Origin: CAZFOB01 sp964520325
GTDB lineage: Bacteria; Actinomycetota; JAICYB01
DNA length: 29,244 bases
Assembly: GCA_964520325.1 (NCBI GenBank)
Contig: CAZFOB010000030.1
Span: forward strand, 1-29,244
Direction of reading: 5' to 3'
Shown here piece after piece: positions 1 through 7,270 of the stretch. How positions within the stretch are numbered: the stretch's first letter is position 1; every line of letters begins with the position of its first letter. The notes under the pieces were generated by a model that worked only from the letters and a program-made list of their open reading frames with translations, was not told where the DNA came from and searched no databases. A program made the translations under genes and the position numbers.

Positions 1-19
1 AACAGCGGCCATGGAAAAC

Positions 20-310
20 TGGACTCGAACTCTCGTCCTTCCTTATATAGGTTCGGCTGGCGTATCACCCTCTTCATGGAACGCCTAGTCAGCAGGGGTG
101 CGACTCTCTGACCTCGGCGAACGCGCGGGCACGCTTATTGCCAAATCCATTGCCACTTTTGTGAGCCCTGGACTCGAACCGTCTTGCTTCGGTCCATTGT
201 TTCTCACCACGTCCTCTCACCTCTACAAAAACGATGGTGTGACTAGGCCCGACCCTCTGACCAGGCACGTTCCGAGGGGCAAAGTGGCGTCAAAGTGACG
301 TCAAACTCCT
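20..310. repeat. Long direct repeat R, copy 1
   Basis: This stretch is repeated at 6934-7222 with roughly 85% identity by eye. Both copies start at CTGGACTCGAAC and repeat that string about 150 bp later (here 170-181). Both end near a GTGGCGTCAA-type motif, which is tandem in this copy. I see no convincing gene in positions 1-434; a 66-codon open frame at 98-298 is not conserved as protein in the second copy. The string CTGG followed by ACTCGAA resembles the inner end of arm A plus a 7-nt spacer, so R may be a recombination partner of the array. Bases 311-434 hold nothing I recognise. Confidence 0.75.
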
Positions 311-434
311 GAGCGGACCACCCGAGCATTCGCGCAGTAATCAGAAGCAAGATCTCCTCAGCACGCGCGCTCGCGACCTCCGGCGAGCACTCCCGCCTAC
401 TATTTCAACGACAGCCGACTACACCTGGGCGACG

Positions 435-1334
435 ATGCATCCGACAGAGGTTCCGAAGGCGATTGCGGCAGCGATGGCGATCGCCTCAGAGCTCGACCTG
501 ACGGCCGAAGACGCGATCGTTCTTCACGACTCGGACCGGGTCGCTCTGCGCCTGCTGCCGTGTGATGTCTTTGCCATGGTTGCGCCCCAAGCGCTGTGGG
601 CCGGGGGGGCGGAAGCCGGGGCAGCGTTCGAAATCGAGCTCGCGCAACGGCTCGCGGAAACCGGAAGCCCTGTGGCCGCACTTGAGCCTCGCGCTGAGCC
701 GCGCGTCCATGTGCGTGACGACTTCGTGGTCACGCTCTGGACCTATTACGAGTCGCTGCCGGAAGCATCGGTCGAGCGGAACGACGCGAAGAACGTCTTC
801 GACGCGTACGGGAAGATGGAGGTCGCTCCGGCTGACTACGCGTACGCGCTCGCGCGGCTGCACGCTGGGCTGCGGCAGCTCGATGTCGCGACGCCGCACT
901 TCACGGATCGAGTCGCAGGGGCACAGCACGTAGTCGAGACCCGTGACCGGAGTCCGGCGCTCTCCGACGCGGACCGGGAGCTTCTCGGCAACACATTGCG
1001 CGACCTGCGACGCGCGATCGTCGACCGCGGCGCCGCCGAGCAGCTGCTGCACGGCGAGCCGCACCCAGGCAACCTCCTGGGCACGGAGCGCGGACCCGTG
1101 TTTATCGACCTCGGAACGTGCTGCCGCGGGCCCGTCGAGTTCGACCTCGCCCATGCGCCCGAAGCGGTCGGTGAGCACTATCCGGATGTTGATCAAGAAC
1201 TGCTTCGCGAGTGCCGGGTGCTCACGCTTGCGATGGTGGCTGCGTGGCGCTCGGATCGTCACGACCAATTCCCGAACCGAGACGAGTGGCGCCAGGCGCA
1301 CCTCGGCGAGATGCGAGCACTGCTCGAGCGCTAG
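435..1334 (+). CDS. APH-fold aminoglycoside/choline-kinase-type phosphotransferase
   Basis: A 299-residue protein of the APH/choline kinase superfamily, predicted to transfer phosphate from ATP to a small hydroxylated substrate in the cytoplasm. The catalytic loop HGEPHPGN lies at residues 206-213, with Glu where the usual catalytic Asp of HGDxxxxN would be, and the metal-binding segment FIDLG has Asp225. The N-terminal lobe is divergent. It is the first complete gene in the window, on the plus strand, followed by the site at 1431. Read in gene direction it ends toward an A arm, the less common orientation. The start is the ATG at 435; no strong ribosome-binding site is visible. The substrate is unknown. 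The Glu-for-Asp change could mean an altered or non-antibiotic role. Confidence 0.8.
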   Translation: MHPTEVPKAIAAAMAIASELDLTAEDAIVLHDSDRVALRLLPCDVFAMVAPQALWAGGAEAGAAFEIELAQRLAETGSPVAALEPRAEPRVHVRDDFVVTLWTYYESLPEASVERNDAKNVFDAYGKMEVAPADYAYALARLHAGLRQLDVATPHFTDRVAGAQHVVETRDRSPALSDADRELLGNTLRDLRRAIVDRGAAEQLLHGEPHPGNLLGTERGPVFIDLGTCCRGPVEFDLAHAPEAVGEHYPDVDQELLRECRVLTLAMVAAWRSDRHDQFPNRDEWRQAHLGEMRALLER

Positions 1335-1381
1335 CACCGCGCGCGGGTCTCGTCATCCGGCCGTAGAACTCGTCATTGAGG

Positions 1382-1404
1382 AGACCTGCATAACGTCCAT
1401 GCTG
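1382..1404. repeat. Element E, copy 1 (23 bp)
   Basis: This 23-bp string, beginning AGACCTGCATAACG and ending CCATGCTG, recurs identically at 21451-21473 and with three mismatches at 17295-17317. All copies lie 26-44 bp to the left of an A arm. It contains a small inverted repeat GCAT/ATGC around a 7-nt centre. It may be a conserved outer part of the array site. Function unknown. Confidence 0.6.
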
Positions 1405-1430
1405 TCACGTGGAGGCGCTGACGTTGAGTC

Positions 1431-1459
1431 AGTAGTCCTGGATTGAGACGAGGCGGCCC
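1431..1459. repeat. Array site, A|B type
   Basis: Arm A is AGTAGTCCTGG, the spacer ATTGAGA, and arm B is CGAGGCGGCCC with one change. It separates the plus-strand phosphotransferase from the minus-strand uridine-kinase-like gene. A GCTGACG-type flank precedes it, as at 4096 and 21503. Confidence 0.85.
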
Positions 1460-1475
1460 AGTACGAGCTCCCTAG

Positions 1476-2051
1476 TCAGCGGTACGCGTCGTACACGATG
1501 TCGACCAAATCCTCGGGTTGGTAGACGTCGAAGTACTCCGAATTCTTCGGCGCCCACTCGGCGTCCCATCGTTTCATGTACTCGTCGTCATGGCCCTGCT
1601 CGAGATCGCGCGCTTTGGCGCGTTCAAGCGCCAACGAGGGCGGACAGTCGATCCAGATGCTCAGGTCGAAGAGATCCATCAGTTCACGACGGAAGAGTCT
1701 GATGCCCTCGACGATGAGGACGTCGGGCGCCTCTTCATCGAATCGCCACGGATACACCGTGCCATCCCAACCGATGCCCTGGTAGTCAAGCTTCCGACTT
1801 GCGCGTGCAGCCTCGACTATCTCTCGGAGCTTGAGCCAGTCGTAATCGTCAAAGAGACCTGTTCCGCGCGGTAGCGGCATGTAGATGTTGTCGAGGCGCA
1901 CGACCTGGCCATCCCGGACCCGGAACTGATCTCGAAGTTTCGTCGCGAGATGGCTCTTGCCGGCGCCTGCGAATCCGGAGATGCCGACCACGACCCGTCC
2001 CTTGTCCTCGAGCAGCCGTGCGATCCGTCCCGCCAGTTCGTCGAAGGTCAT
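1476..2051 (-). CDS. Uridine kinase-like P-loop kinase
   Basis: A 191-residue P-loop NTPase resembling uridine kinase/phosphoribulokinase-type nucleoside kinases. Walker A is GFAGAGKS at residues 26-33. A DNIYMPL segment at 54-60 and the hydrophobic strand VLIVEGIRLF at 111-120 sit where this family has its substrate and Walker B elements, and IDCPPSLALERAKARD (134-149) has the expected Arg-rich lid. It probably phosphorylates a nucleoside or similar small molecule; the substrate is not clear. The ATG start at 2051 has AAGAAGGGA close upstream. The gene fills one unit, with its 3' end 16 bp from the B arm of the 1431 site and its start 50 bp from the A arm of the 2101 site. Confidence 0.82.
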   Translation of the reverse strand: MTFDELAGRIARLLEDKGRVVVGISGFAGAGKSHLATKLRDQFRVRDGQVVRLDNIYMPLPRGTGLFDDYDWLKLREIVEAARASRKLDYQGIGWDGTVYPWRFDEEAPDVLIVEGIRLFRRELMDLFDLSIWIDCPPSLALERAKARDLEQGHDDEYMKRWDAEWAPKNSEYFDVYQPEDLVDIVYDAYR

Positions 2052-2100
2052 CCGTCCCTTCTTACAACACCAGTAGGCGGACGCCGCGGAATCGAACGTC

Positions 2101-2129
2101 GGTAGTCCTGGATACCAACCAGGCGGCCC
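2101..2129. repeat. Array site, A|B type
   Basis: A consensus copy: perfect GGTAGTCCTGG and CCAGGCGGCCC arms with spacer ATACCAA. The stop codon of the adjacent GNAT gene begins 4 bp beyond the B arm. Confidence 0.9.
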
Positions 2130-2132
2130 CGC

Positions 2133-2669
2133 TCAATCAGCCGCCTCGCCACGCCGGAAGGCCTCTGCCTCGAGGCAGAAGACGTCGTTCTCGCCGCGAC
2201 CGAGCGCATCCGGCTGGACCCGCTCGCGTTCGGCCCCCAGCTTCTCAACGGCGTGCTGCGAGCGGTGGTTCTCCGAGTGAATCTCGAAGAACACCTTGTC
2301 GACGAACGCGAAGGCGTGGCGAAGCATGAGACGCTTCATCTCACCGTTGTAACGGCCACCCCAGTGCGATCGCGCCAAGAACGTCCAGCCGATCTCAACC
2401 TCTCGGCGGTTGGCGTCGTACCTGTCGAAGCGGGAGGTGCCGATCACCGAACCGGTGTCGCGATCGATCGCCACCAATGCTCCGCCGGAGCGCAAAGCAT
2501 CGCGGAACCACACCTCGAAGACGTCGCGCTGCGAACGGTCCTTCGAGGGATGCTGCTCCCAAAGGAGAGGGTCGGACGCAACGGCATATAGCGCCTCTAG
2601 ATCAGAGTCGCGAAGAGGCCGAAGCTCGAGGAGCTCGCCTTCCAATTGCGGTTGTCGATCGAGAATCAC
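2133..2669 (-). CDS. GNAT acetyltransferase, RimJ/RimL type
   Basis: A 178-residue GNAT-fold N-acetyltransferase that would use acetyl-CoA to acylate an amine. The start LEGELLELRPLRDSD (residues 9-23) is the typical first strand and helix of RimJ/RimL-like enzymes. The segment IGWTFLARSHWGG (93-105) followed by YNGEMKRLM carries the acetyl-CoA-binding region, with a loop less canonical than Q/RxxGxG/A. IHSENHRSQHAVEKLG is the conserved C-terminal part. The start is GTG at 2669. The gene lies alone between the A|B site at 2101 and the B'|B site at 2705. Substrate unknown; this family includes ribosomal-protein and antibiotic acetylases. Confidence 0.85.
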   Translation of the reverse strand: MILDRQPQLEGELLELRPLRDSDLEALYAVASDPLLWEQHPSKDRSQRDVFEVWFRDALRSGGALVAIDRDTGSVIGTSRFDRYDANRREVEIGWTFLARSHWGGRYNGEMKRLMLRHAFAFVDKVFFEIHSENHRSQHAVEKLGAERERVQPDALGRGENDVFCLEAEAFRRGEAAD

Positions 2670-2704
2670 GCACCCATGTTCTCGGACTCGGCCCTTGAGA
2701 ATGT

Positions 2705-2733
2705 TGGCCGCCTGGTTTGAGACCAGGCGGCCT
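2705..2733. repeat. Array site, B'|B type (inverted arms)
   Basis: TGGCCGCCTGG, spacer TTTGAGA, then CCAGGCGGCCT. Both arms are of the B type in opposite orientation, giving a hairpin-forming palindrome in place of the usual A|B hybrid. Confidence 0.85.
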
Positions 2734-2785
2734 GATGACGCGCAGTCTGTGGCCTAGCGTCGCTTTTACCGACGGCGCTCCAGAG

Positions 2786-3154
2786 TCATCGAATCACCGT
2801 GGCTTGTGACCGCACGGCCTGCCAGGCGCCATCGCGTAATTCGTATACGTCGGTATGCCAACACCTGAAGGACGAGGAGCTTTCCTCCCCGGAGTCCACT
2901 TCGAGACTGGCCTCGTACCTAAGCAGAGCCACGTCGCCGTGCACGCGCACCTCGATCGGACCGGGTTCCCACGCCACGTACTTGAGCAGGCCTTCTTCGA
3001 TCTCGCGAAGGTACACCTCGCGCGAATACACGAAACCCGTCGGGGTGATCAGCTCATAGTCCGAGGCATGGAGTTGCTGTGTCAGTTCCATATCGCGTTC
3101 GAGCAGAGCGCGTATGCGTGACAGCTCAAGCTTGCGGAAGGCGTCGGCATCCAT
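2786..3154 (-). CDS. NTF2/SnoaL-like protein, DUF4440 type
   Basis: A 122-residue protein with the layout of DUF4440/SnoaL-like (NTF2-fold) domains: an N-terminal helix (FRKLELSRIRALLERDMELTQ), YELITPTGFVYSREVYLREIEEG and a C-terminal strand set ending in WHTDVYELRDGAWQAVRSQ. Members are small cone-shaped enzymes or ligand-binding proteins; no substrate can be inferred. I chose ATG 3154 because the in-frame upstream extension to 3295 overlaps, in another frame, a recognisable CoaB fragment and is therefore not coding here. It follows the HAD gene and the CoaB fragment on the same strand, within one unit bounded by 2705 and 4096. Confidence 0.75.
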   Translation of the reverse strand: MDADAFRKLELSRIRALLERDMELTQQLHASDYELITPTGFVYSREVYLREIEEGLLKYVAWEPGPIEVRVHGDVALLRYEASLEVDSGEESSSSFRCWHTDVYELRDGAWQAVRSQATVIR

Positions 3155-3191
3155 CGTTTGGGAAATCTCGACACGCCCTTCCACTGTCCGC

Positions 3192-3338
3192 CTAATTCGA
3201 TATTGAGGAGACTGCCCTGGCGAGGGCGAACCCCATCTTCCCCGACGAGCGGTTCGTGATGACCCGGATGGGGTCAATATGTTCCCGAGTCCCACCCGTC
3301 GCGACGACGACTCGCAGTCCGGCGAGTGATCCCGTCAT
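3192..3338 (-). pseudogene. Truncated CoaB (phosphopantothenate-cysteine ligase) fragment
   Basis: A 48-codon frame starts at ATG 3338 and ends at TAG 3192. It reads LRVVVATGGTREHIDPIRV followed by NRSSGKMGFALARA, which is the start of the CoaB half of bifunctional CoaBC, including the nucleotide-binding NRSSGKMG motif. A full CoaB domain is around 200 residues, so only its first strands remain. The ATG overlaps the TGA of the upstream HAD gene as ATGA, so the piece would be translationally coupled. It is probably a relic of a captured or truncated gene. It could also be a real small protein, but nothing suggests activity. Confidence 0.72.
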
Positions 3339-4063
3339 CGATCACCCGCAACCAATGGGATGACGCCGTGAAGATCGGACGAGTGACGACGGATTCCCTC
3401 GGCGCGACGCATCCGCACCTGGATGGCGGGGATTCCAACCGCCTCCGCCCCCTGGACGTCCGCGACGGGATTGTCGCCGATCATCCACACGCGCTCGGGA
3501 TGACCCGTGACGCGGAGTGCCGTCCGGAAGGCCTCGGGATGCGGCTTCTCGTAACCGGTGTCGGCCGAGCAGACGACGTGGTCAACGAAGTTGCATAGGT
3601 CAAGGCCGCGGAGGATCTCTCCGAGTTCAGGAACGTGGTTGGACACGATCGCGTGGCGCCACCCCGCCTTGCTCAACTCCTCGAGCACCGGCAGCGTGTC
3701 GGGGTAGAGCGACCAGGCCGAGACGTCTACAAAGTGGTGTCTGTACACGGCAGCGAGTTCGACTGCCCGTTCCGGCGGCAGGCCGGCGGATGCGAAGGCA
3801 CTACAGAACATGGGCTCAACGCTTCCCCACCAGGCGTCGCTGTCGGACAGATGCGCGTGCGGCTCGTCATGGCGGTGCCAAGGGAATCCGTTGTGGAAGG
3901 AGGCGCGAATGTCATGAAGGGTTGCGCCGTGATCCGGTTCCTCGCGGTCCAGGATCTCCAGCAGGCAATGCCCCCAGGGATGCCGTTCCTCATCCATTGC
4001 CTCGCCGCCGCGAAAGCCAAGCGTGTAGTCGAAGTCCCAGAAGATCGTCCCGATGTACGCCAC
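3335..4063 (-). CDS. HAD-superfamily hydrolase
   Basis: A 242-residue haloacid-dehalogenase-like hydrolase, probably a phosphatase of a small phosphorylated metabolite. Motif I is DFDYT (nucleophile Asp10, acid Asp12), motif II is in HAIVSNH, motif III Lys is in YEKPHPEAF and motif IV is GDNPVAD. A helical cap region lies between motifs I and II, as in subclass C1 enzymes. The GTG start at 4063 has TATCGT exactly six bases upstream and no purine-rich ribosome-binding site, which suggests a leaderless transcript. Its stop overlaps the CoaB fragment start. The substrate is unknown. Confidence 0.85.
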   Translation of the reverse strand: MAYIGTIFWDFDYTLGFRGGEAMDEERHPWGHCLLEILDREEPDHGATLHDIRASFHNGFPWHRHDEPHAHLSDSDAWWGSVEPMFCSAFASAGLPPERAVELAAVYRHHFVDVSAWSLYPDTLPVLEELSKAGWRHAIVSNHVPELGEILRGLDLCNFVDHVVCSADTGYEKPHPEAFRTALRVTGHPERVWMIGDNPVADVQGAEAVGIPAIQVRMRRAEGIRRHSSDLHGVIPLVAGDR

Positions 4064-4069
4064 GTCCGA

Positions 4070-4075
4070 ACGATA
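4070..4075 (-). promoter_or_regulatory. Possible -10 element of the HAD gene (leaderless)
   Basis: TATCGT on the minus strand, followed by six bases and the GTG start at 4063. The same hexamer and spacing occur upstream of the methyltransferase at 8680. Confidence 0.35.
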
Positions 4076-4095
4076 CCGTTCGCTGACGCTCGGTC

Positions 4096-4124
4096 AGGAG
4101 TCCTGGAATCAAATCGGGCCAGCC
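4096..4124. repeat. Array site, degenerate A|B type
   Basis: Arm A is AGGAGTCCTGG and the spacer AATCAAA; the right arm TCGGGCCAGCC only partly matches B. The left flank CGCTGACGCTCGGTC is the same as near the 21503 site. The 179-bp gap 4064-4242 also holds CAAAGTGGCGTCAA at 4223-4236, which matches the right end of repeat R copy 1. Confidence 0.55.
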
Positions 4125-4242
4125 ACGGGGTGTAGCGGGCGATCTGCTGAATCGAATGGGTTGGGTGACACCATCGGAGAAGTTCGCCGAGGTCGTTGCG
4201 ACGACCGCTAGAACCTGCCCGTCAAAGTGGCGTCAACTCTGG

Positions 4243-4770
4243 CTAGAAGCCGCGCTCCATATGGATGTCATCGGGCTCGAGCGCGAAGAGCCGCTCATCT
4301 GGCGTCGCCACCGGCATGAAGCCCTGACTCATGTAGAAGTCGACGGTCCCACGCGTGGGCGTCGCCGACACGTACAGTTGCTGCGCACCCTCGGCACGCG
4401 CGAGGCGGACGACCTCGTTGGTCAACTCACGAGCGACACCGTGACGGCGCCATGGCTTTGTCACGTGGAGGACGGCTAAGTTCGCTGGGGCCTCGGGCGA
4501 CGCTCGCATGTAGACGGCGAAGCCGATGAGATGATCGCCATCGAAGGCGCCGAGGGGCACGCCACCTGCGCTCACCAAGCGCGTCCACTGGTCGATGCGG
4601 TGGTCGATGGTGGCCTCGCCCCGCTCACCCCAACGCGGCGCATCGATGTCCACGTCAATCAGCTCCAACGTCTCGCCACGTTGTCTGTACTGTTGTGTGA
4701 TTCGCTCCGACCGGTCGATCTCAGCGATGCGAGCCAGCTCGGAGACAGCCATCGCGCGGATGGTGGTCAT
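4243..4770 (-). CDS. GNAT acetyltransferase
   Basis: A 175-residue GNAT-fold acetyltransferase. The acetyl-CoA pyrophosphate-binding loop is RRHGVA at residues 108-113 in LHVTKPWRRHGVARELTNEV, and DFYMSQGFMPV follows as the family's C-terminal element. I take ATG 4770 over an in-frame TTG four codons upstream because it is preceded by a GGGCGG stretch. It lies 39 bp downstream of the phosphotransferase start-side neighbour on the same strand, with no array site between them, so the two form one two-gene unit bounded by 4096 and 5733. Substrate unknown. Confidence 0.85.
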   Translation of the reverse strand: MTTIRAMAVSELARIAEIDRSERITQQYRQRGETLELIDVDIDAPRWGERGEATIDHRIDQWTRLVSAGGVPLGAFDGDHLIGFAVYMRASPEAPANLAVLHVTKPWRRHGVARELTNEVVRLARAEGAQQLYVSATPTRGTVDFYMSQGFMPVATPDERLFALEPDDIHMERGF

Positions 4771-4809
4771 CGGTCCGCCCAACTCATGATCGGGACGCAG
4801 CTCCTCTCT

Positions 4810-5715
4810 TCAGCTTCGAAAATTGTCGAGCGCATCCTCCAAGAATCGATCGCGCCGATTTGTGAGCGTTTCGCCGTCGAGGTCCGCCCGACCCTGTTGG
4901 GTGATCGAGTCGACCATCGCGCTGAGGTCAGCCGGGGTGTTCGCACCTGCTACCAAATCCCAATACGCAACGTGATCCGCGACTCGGCCCGCAGCGAACT
5001 CCCAACCCGAGAGGATGTGATCGGAGGCCCATGCGCCGAAAAGGATCGCCGCGTCCCAACGGAGAGACCCGATGTCGATGCCGGGATCTCCCGCCCCGGT
5101 TGCCTCCCAGTCGATGATTCCGACGCAGACGTCGCCGTCAAACAAGAGATTGCCCTGCCAGAGGTCGCCATGGACCAACACTGTCTCGGTGGGCGGCGGC
5201 GATGTCGCGGCGAGAAGCGTGTCGACCTCATGGAGCAGATCCGTCGTCGGCGACCTTCCGGCACGACGTTCCTCGGAGAAGTCGATCCATGGCATCTGCC
5301 GTGTCCGAAGCGGCAGCGCCTCCCGTGGGCGAAGCGGCACTCGGTGGACCACAGCAGCTGCGGCGCCTGCCGCTTGAAGGCGCTCAACTGTCGGCACCAC
5401 GGGAACCGTGCTATCGCCCTTCATCGCCGAGCAGACGAAAGCTATTGGACCGAGGGACCCAGAAAGGTCGGCGGCTACAAGCCTCGGCGCAGGAAGCCCG
5501 TGCTCTTCCGCGAAACGCAACGCGGTGACTTCGCACGTGAATTCGGTGAGCCGATCGGGCGTCGCCGCTTTGAGGACAACATCGAGGGCATCGCCGTCGC
5601 GCGCGAGATGCAGCATCCAGGGGCCCCACGGCTCGCGCAACGTGTCGACCTTGACGACGCTGCCTCCGGGCAGAGAAACGTCAGCAGCCCATCGCAGAAG
5701 ATCGTCGCCGAGCAT
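4810..5715 (-). CDS. APH-fold phosphotransferase
   Basis: A 301-residue APH/choline kinase-type phosphotransferase. Lys49 in VVLKA is the likely ATP-binding lysine. The catalytic loop HGDLWQGN (182-189) has the canonical Asp184, and IDWEATGAGDPGIDIG from residue 201 supplies the metal-binding Asp202 and the family's typical downstream pattern. All key residues are present, so it should be an active kinase of a small molecule such as an aminoglycoside, macrolide or sugar. It is the upstream member of a two-gene unit with the GNAT at 4243. ATG 5715 lies 18 bp from the A arm of the site at 5733. The pairing of a phosphotransferase with an acetyltransferase is suggestive of resistance, but no substrate can be read from sequence. 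Confidence 0.85.
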   Translation of the reverse strand: MLGDDLLRWAADVSLPGGSVVKVDTLREPWGPWMLHLARDGDALDVVLKAATPDRLTEFTCEVTALRFAEEHGLPAPRLVAADLSGSLGPIAFVCSAMKGDSTVPVVPTVERLQAAGAAAAVVHRVPLRPREALPLRTRQMPWIDFSEERRAGRSPTTDLLHEVDTLLAATSPPPTETVLVHGDLWQGNLLFDGDVCVGIIDWEATGAGDPGIDIGSLRWDAAILFGAWASDHILSGWEFAAGRVADHVAYWDLVAGANTPADLSAMVDSITQQGRADLDGETLTNRRDRFLEDALDNFRS

Positions 5716-5732
5716 GGCTCAATACTGTCTGT

Positions 5733-5761
5733 CGTAGTCCTGGATTGAAACCACGCGGCCT
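5733..5761. repeat. Array site, A|B type
   Basis: CGTAGTCCTGG, spacer ATTGAAA, then CCACGCGGCCT. The same spacer occurs in the B'|B site at 6362. Confidence 0.85.
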
Positions 5762-5794
5762 GGTGAGCACCGAGCGGGACTCCATACTGTGTCG

Positions 5795-6343
5795 ATGATC
5801 GACCGCGTCCCCGAAATCCTGGCCGGCCCAGTCGTCACCCTTCGGCGCTACCGCTTGGAGGATGCTGAGGCGCTCAAGGAGTCCAGCACCGTGAGCCACG
5901 AGCACCTGCGGCGGTACATGCCCTGGGCCCTCGAGCTCCCAACCGACGCGTCAGTGATGGACTTCATCAAGGAGGCCGCTGAGGACTTTCGCACGAGCGG
6001 GAACGCGAACTTCGCGATCACGCGAAGCGAGGACGAGGCGTATGTCGGCGGATGCGGCATCCACGATCGCGTCGGGCCGGGCGCACTCGAGATCGGGTAC
6101 TGGGTCGACGTCAGACACCTGAAGCGCGGCATCGCCACGACCACGGCACGACTGCTGACGGAAGCCTGTTTCGCGGTCGGTGTCGAACGCGTCGAGCTTC
6201 ACTGCGACCTCTCGAATGAAGGCAGTGCCAGCGTCGCGCGCCGGCTTGGCTACACGCTGCAGGAGGTCCGCGAGAGGGAACCCCACGCCCTGAGCGAGAC
6301 GAACCAGATGATGGTTTGGGTCAAGCGCCTCGACGATCGCTGA
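5795..6343 (+). CDS. GNAT acetyltransferase, RimJ/RimL type
   Basis: A 182-residue GNAT protein with the RimJ/RimL pattern: LAGPVVTLRRYRLEDAEAL near the N-terminus, EIGYWVDVRHLKRGIATTT with the acetyl-CoA loop RGIATT at 111-116, and ELHCDLSNEGSASVARRLGY as the C-terminal motif. I chose ATG 5795; an in-frame GTG at 5789 is also possible. TACTGT just upstream and the lack of a ribosome-binding site hint at a leaderless start. It sits alone on the plus strand between A|B (5733) and B'|B (6362), with its 3' end beside a B-type arm. Likely acetylates an amine on a small molecule or protein N-terminus. Confidence 0.85.
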   Translation: MIDRVPEILAGPVVTLRRYRLEDAEALKESSTVSHEHLRRYMPWALELPTDASVMDFIKEAAEDFRTSGNANFAITRSEDEAYVGGCGIHDRVGPGALEIGYWVDVRHLKRGIATTTARLLTEACFAVGVERVELHCDLSNEGSASVARRLGYTLQEVREREPHALSETNQMMVWVKRLDDR

Positions 6344-6361
6344 ACCGACCTTCTGGATGTC

Positions 6362-6389
6362 GGGCCGCCTGATTGAAACCAGGCGGCCC
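6362..6389. repeat. Array site, B'|B type (one base short)
   Basis: GGGCCGCCTG, spacer ATTGAAA, then a perfect CCAGGCGGCCC. The left arm lacks the last G of the usual 11. It separates two plus-strand GNAT genes. Confidence 0.85.
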
Positions 6390-6418
6390 GCCCACGACCG
6401 TGCCATCGTTATCCGAAC

Positions 6419-6931
6419 ATGATCGACTTCGTTCGGCTGACGAGGGACGATTTCCCGCTCCTCGCGAGGTGGCTCGAGCAGCCGCACGTCCGCCAGTGGT
6501 GGCTCGACGAGAGCAGCGACCTCGGCCACCTCGAGGAAAAGTACGGCCCACGGATCGATGGTCGGTCAGCGTGCGAAGTCTTCGTCGTTCACCTCGATGC
6601 CAAACCCGTCGGGTTCATCCAGTGGTGCCCGATGGAGGACTACGCCGAGTGGTACGGCCAGCTCGCTGAAGCAAAGGACGCTGTCGGCATCGACTACCTG
6701 ATCGGCGAGCCGGAGCTCGTAGGGCACGGCATCGGCACGCGCGTCATCGGTGAGTTCGTGAGGCGCGTATGGGAAAGGTTCCCTGCAGCAGTTGGCGTGG
6801 TCGCCGACCCACAGCCAACGAACATCGCGTCGTGTCGCGCGCTCGAGAAGAACGGCTTTCGCTCGGTGTTCGAGGGGCGGCTCGCAAATGACCCGGTTGA
6901 CTCCCGCGTCTATCGTCTCGACCGACGGTAG
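6419..6931 (+). CDS. AAC(6')-type GNAT acetyltransferase
   Basis: A 170-residue GNAT protein closest in layout to AAC(6')-like/Acetyltransf_8 enzymes, some of which acetylate aminoglycosides. Visible signatures are LTRDDFPLLARWLEQPHVRQWW (residues 7-28), KPVGFIQW (62-69), DYLIGEPELVGHGIGT with the acetyl-CoA loop GHGIGT (102-107), and DPQPTNIASCRALEKNGF (130-147). A resistance role is possible but unproven. The stop codon TAG (6929-6931) lies inside the A arm that follows, so the array site supplies the stop. Its 3' end faces an A arm, the less common polarity. Confidence 0.85.
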   Translation: MIDFVRLTRDDFPLLARWLEQPHVRQWWLDESSDLGHLEEKYGPRIDGRSACEVFVVHLDAKPVGFIQWCPMEDYAEWYGQLAEAKDAVGIDYLIGEPELVGHGIGTRVIGEFVRRVWERFPAAVGVVADPQPTNIASCRALEKNGFRSVFEGRLANDPVDSRVYRLDRR

Positions 6932-6944
6932 TCCTGGACTCGAA
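6927..6944. repeat. Hybrid site: arm A joined to repeat R
   Basis: A perfect GGTAGTCCTGG arm followed by ACTCGAA, then repeat R sequence in place of a B arm. In copy 1 of R the base run before CTGG is different, so this looks like a recombination junction between an array arm and R. Confidence 0.7.
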
Positions 6945-7222
6945 CTCTCGTCCTTCCTCATATAGGTTCGCTTGCCGTATCACTCTCTACATGAAACGCC
7001 TAGTAAAAAGGGGTGCGGCACTCTGACTCGGAGAACGCACAGGCACGCTTATTGCCAAATCCATTGCCACTCTCGGAGTGCTGGACTCGAACCGTCTTGC
7101 TTCCGTCCATGGTTTCTCACCATGTCCTCTCACCCTACAAAGACGATGGTGTCGTTCGGCCCAACCCTCTGACCAGGCACGTTCCGAGAGCAACATTGGC
7201 GCGCCAAGTTGGCGTCAACCCT
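6934..7222. repeat. Long direct repeat R, copy 2
   Basis: This is the second copy of the 20-310 repeat, about 6.9 kb downstream in the same orientation. CTGGACTCGAAC occurs at 6934-6945 and 7080-7091. The shared stretches include GGCACGCTTATTGCCAAATC and CTCTGACCAGGCACGTTCCG. Only here is it fused to a full A arm. The 340-bp gap 6932-7270 holds no gene I can support; small open frames in it are not kept between the copies. The string GACTCGAACC looks like an antisense tRNA T-arm, but the stem does not pair. Confidence 0.75.
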
Positions 7223-7270
7223 CTGCAGCTCGACAAGCGAGACATCTCTCGTTCGCAGACGGCCGTCCGG

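Noticed and set aside
170..181. CTGGACTCGAACC reads like an antisense tRNA T-arm (also at 7080).
   Set aside because: The flanking bases do not form a T-stem and there is no acceptor, anticodon or D-arm.
486..1337. A 283-codon minus-strand frame opposite the first phosphotransferase.
   Set aside because: It is a shadow frame in GC-rich DNA; the plus strand has the catalytic motifs.
4531..5748. A long plus-strand open frame (405 codons) opposite the GNAT and phosphotransferase genes.
   Set aside because: It is antisense to two genes with clear motifs and has no recognisable domain of its own.
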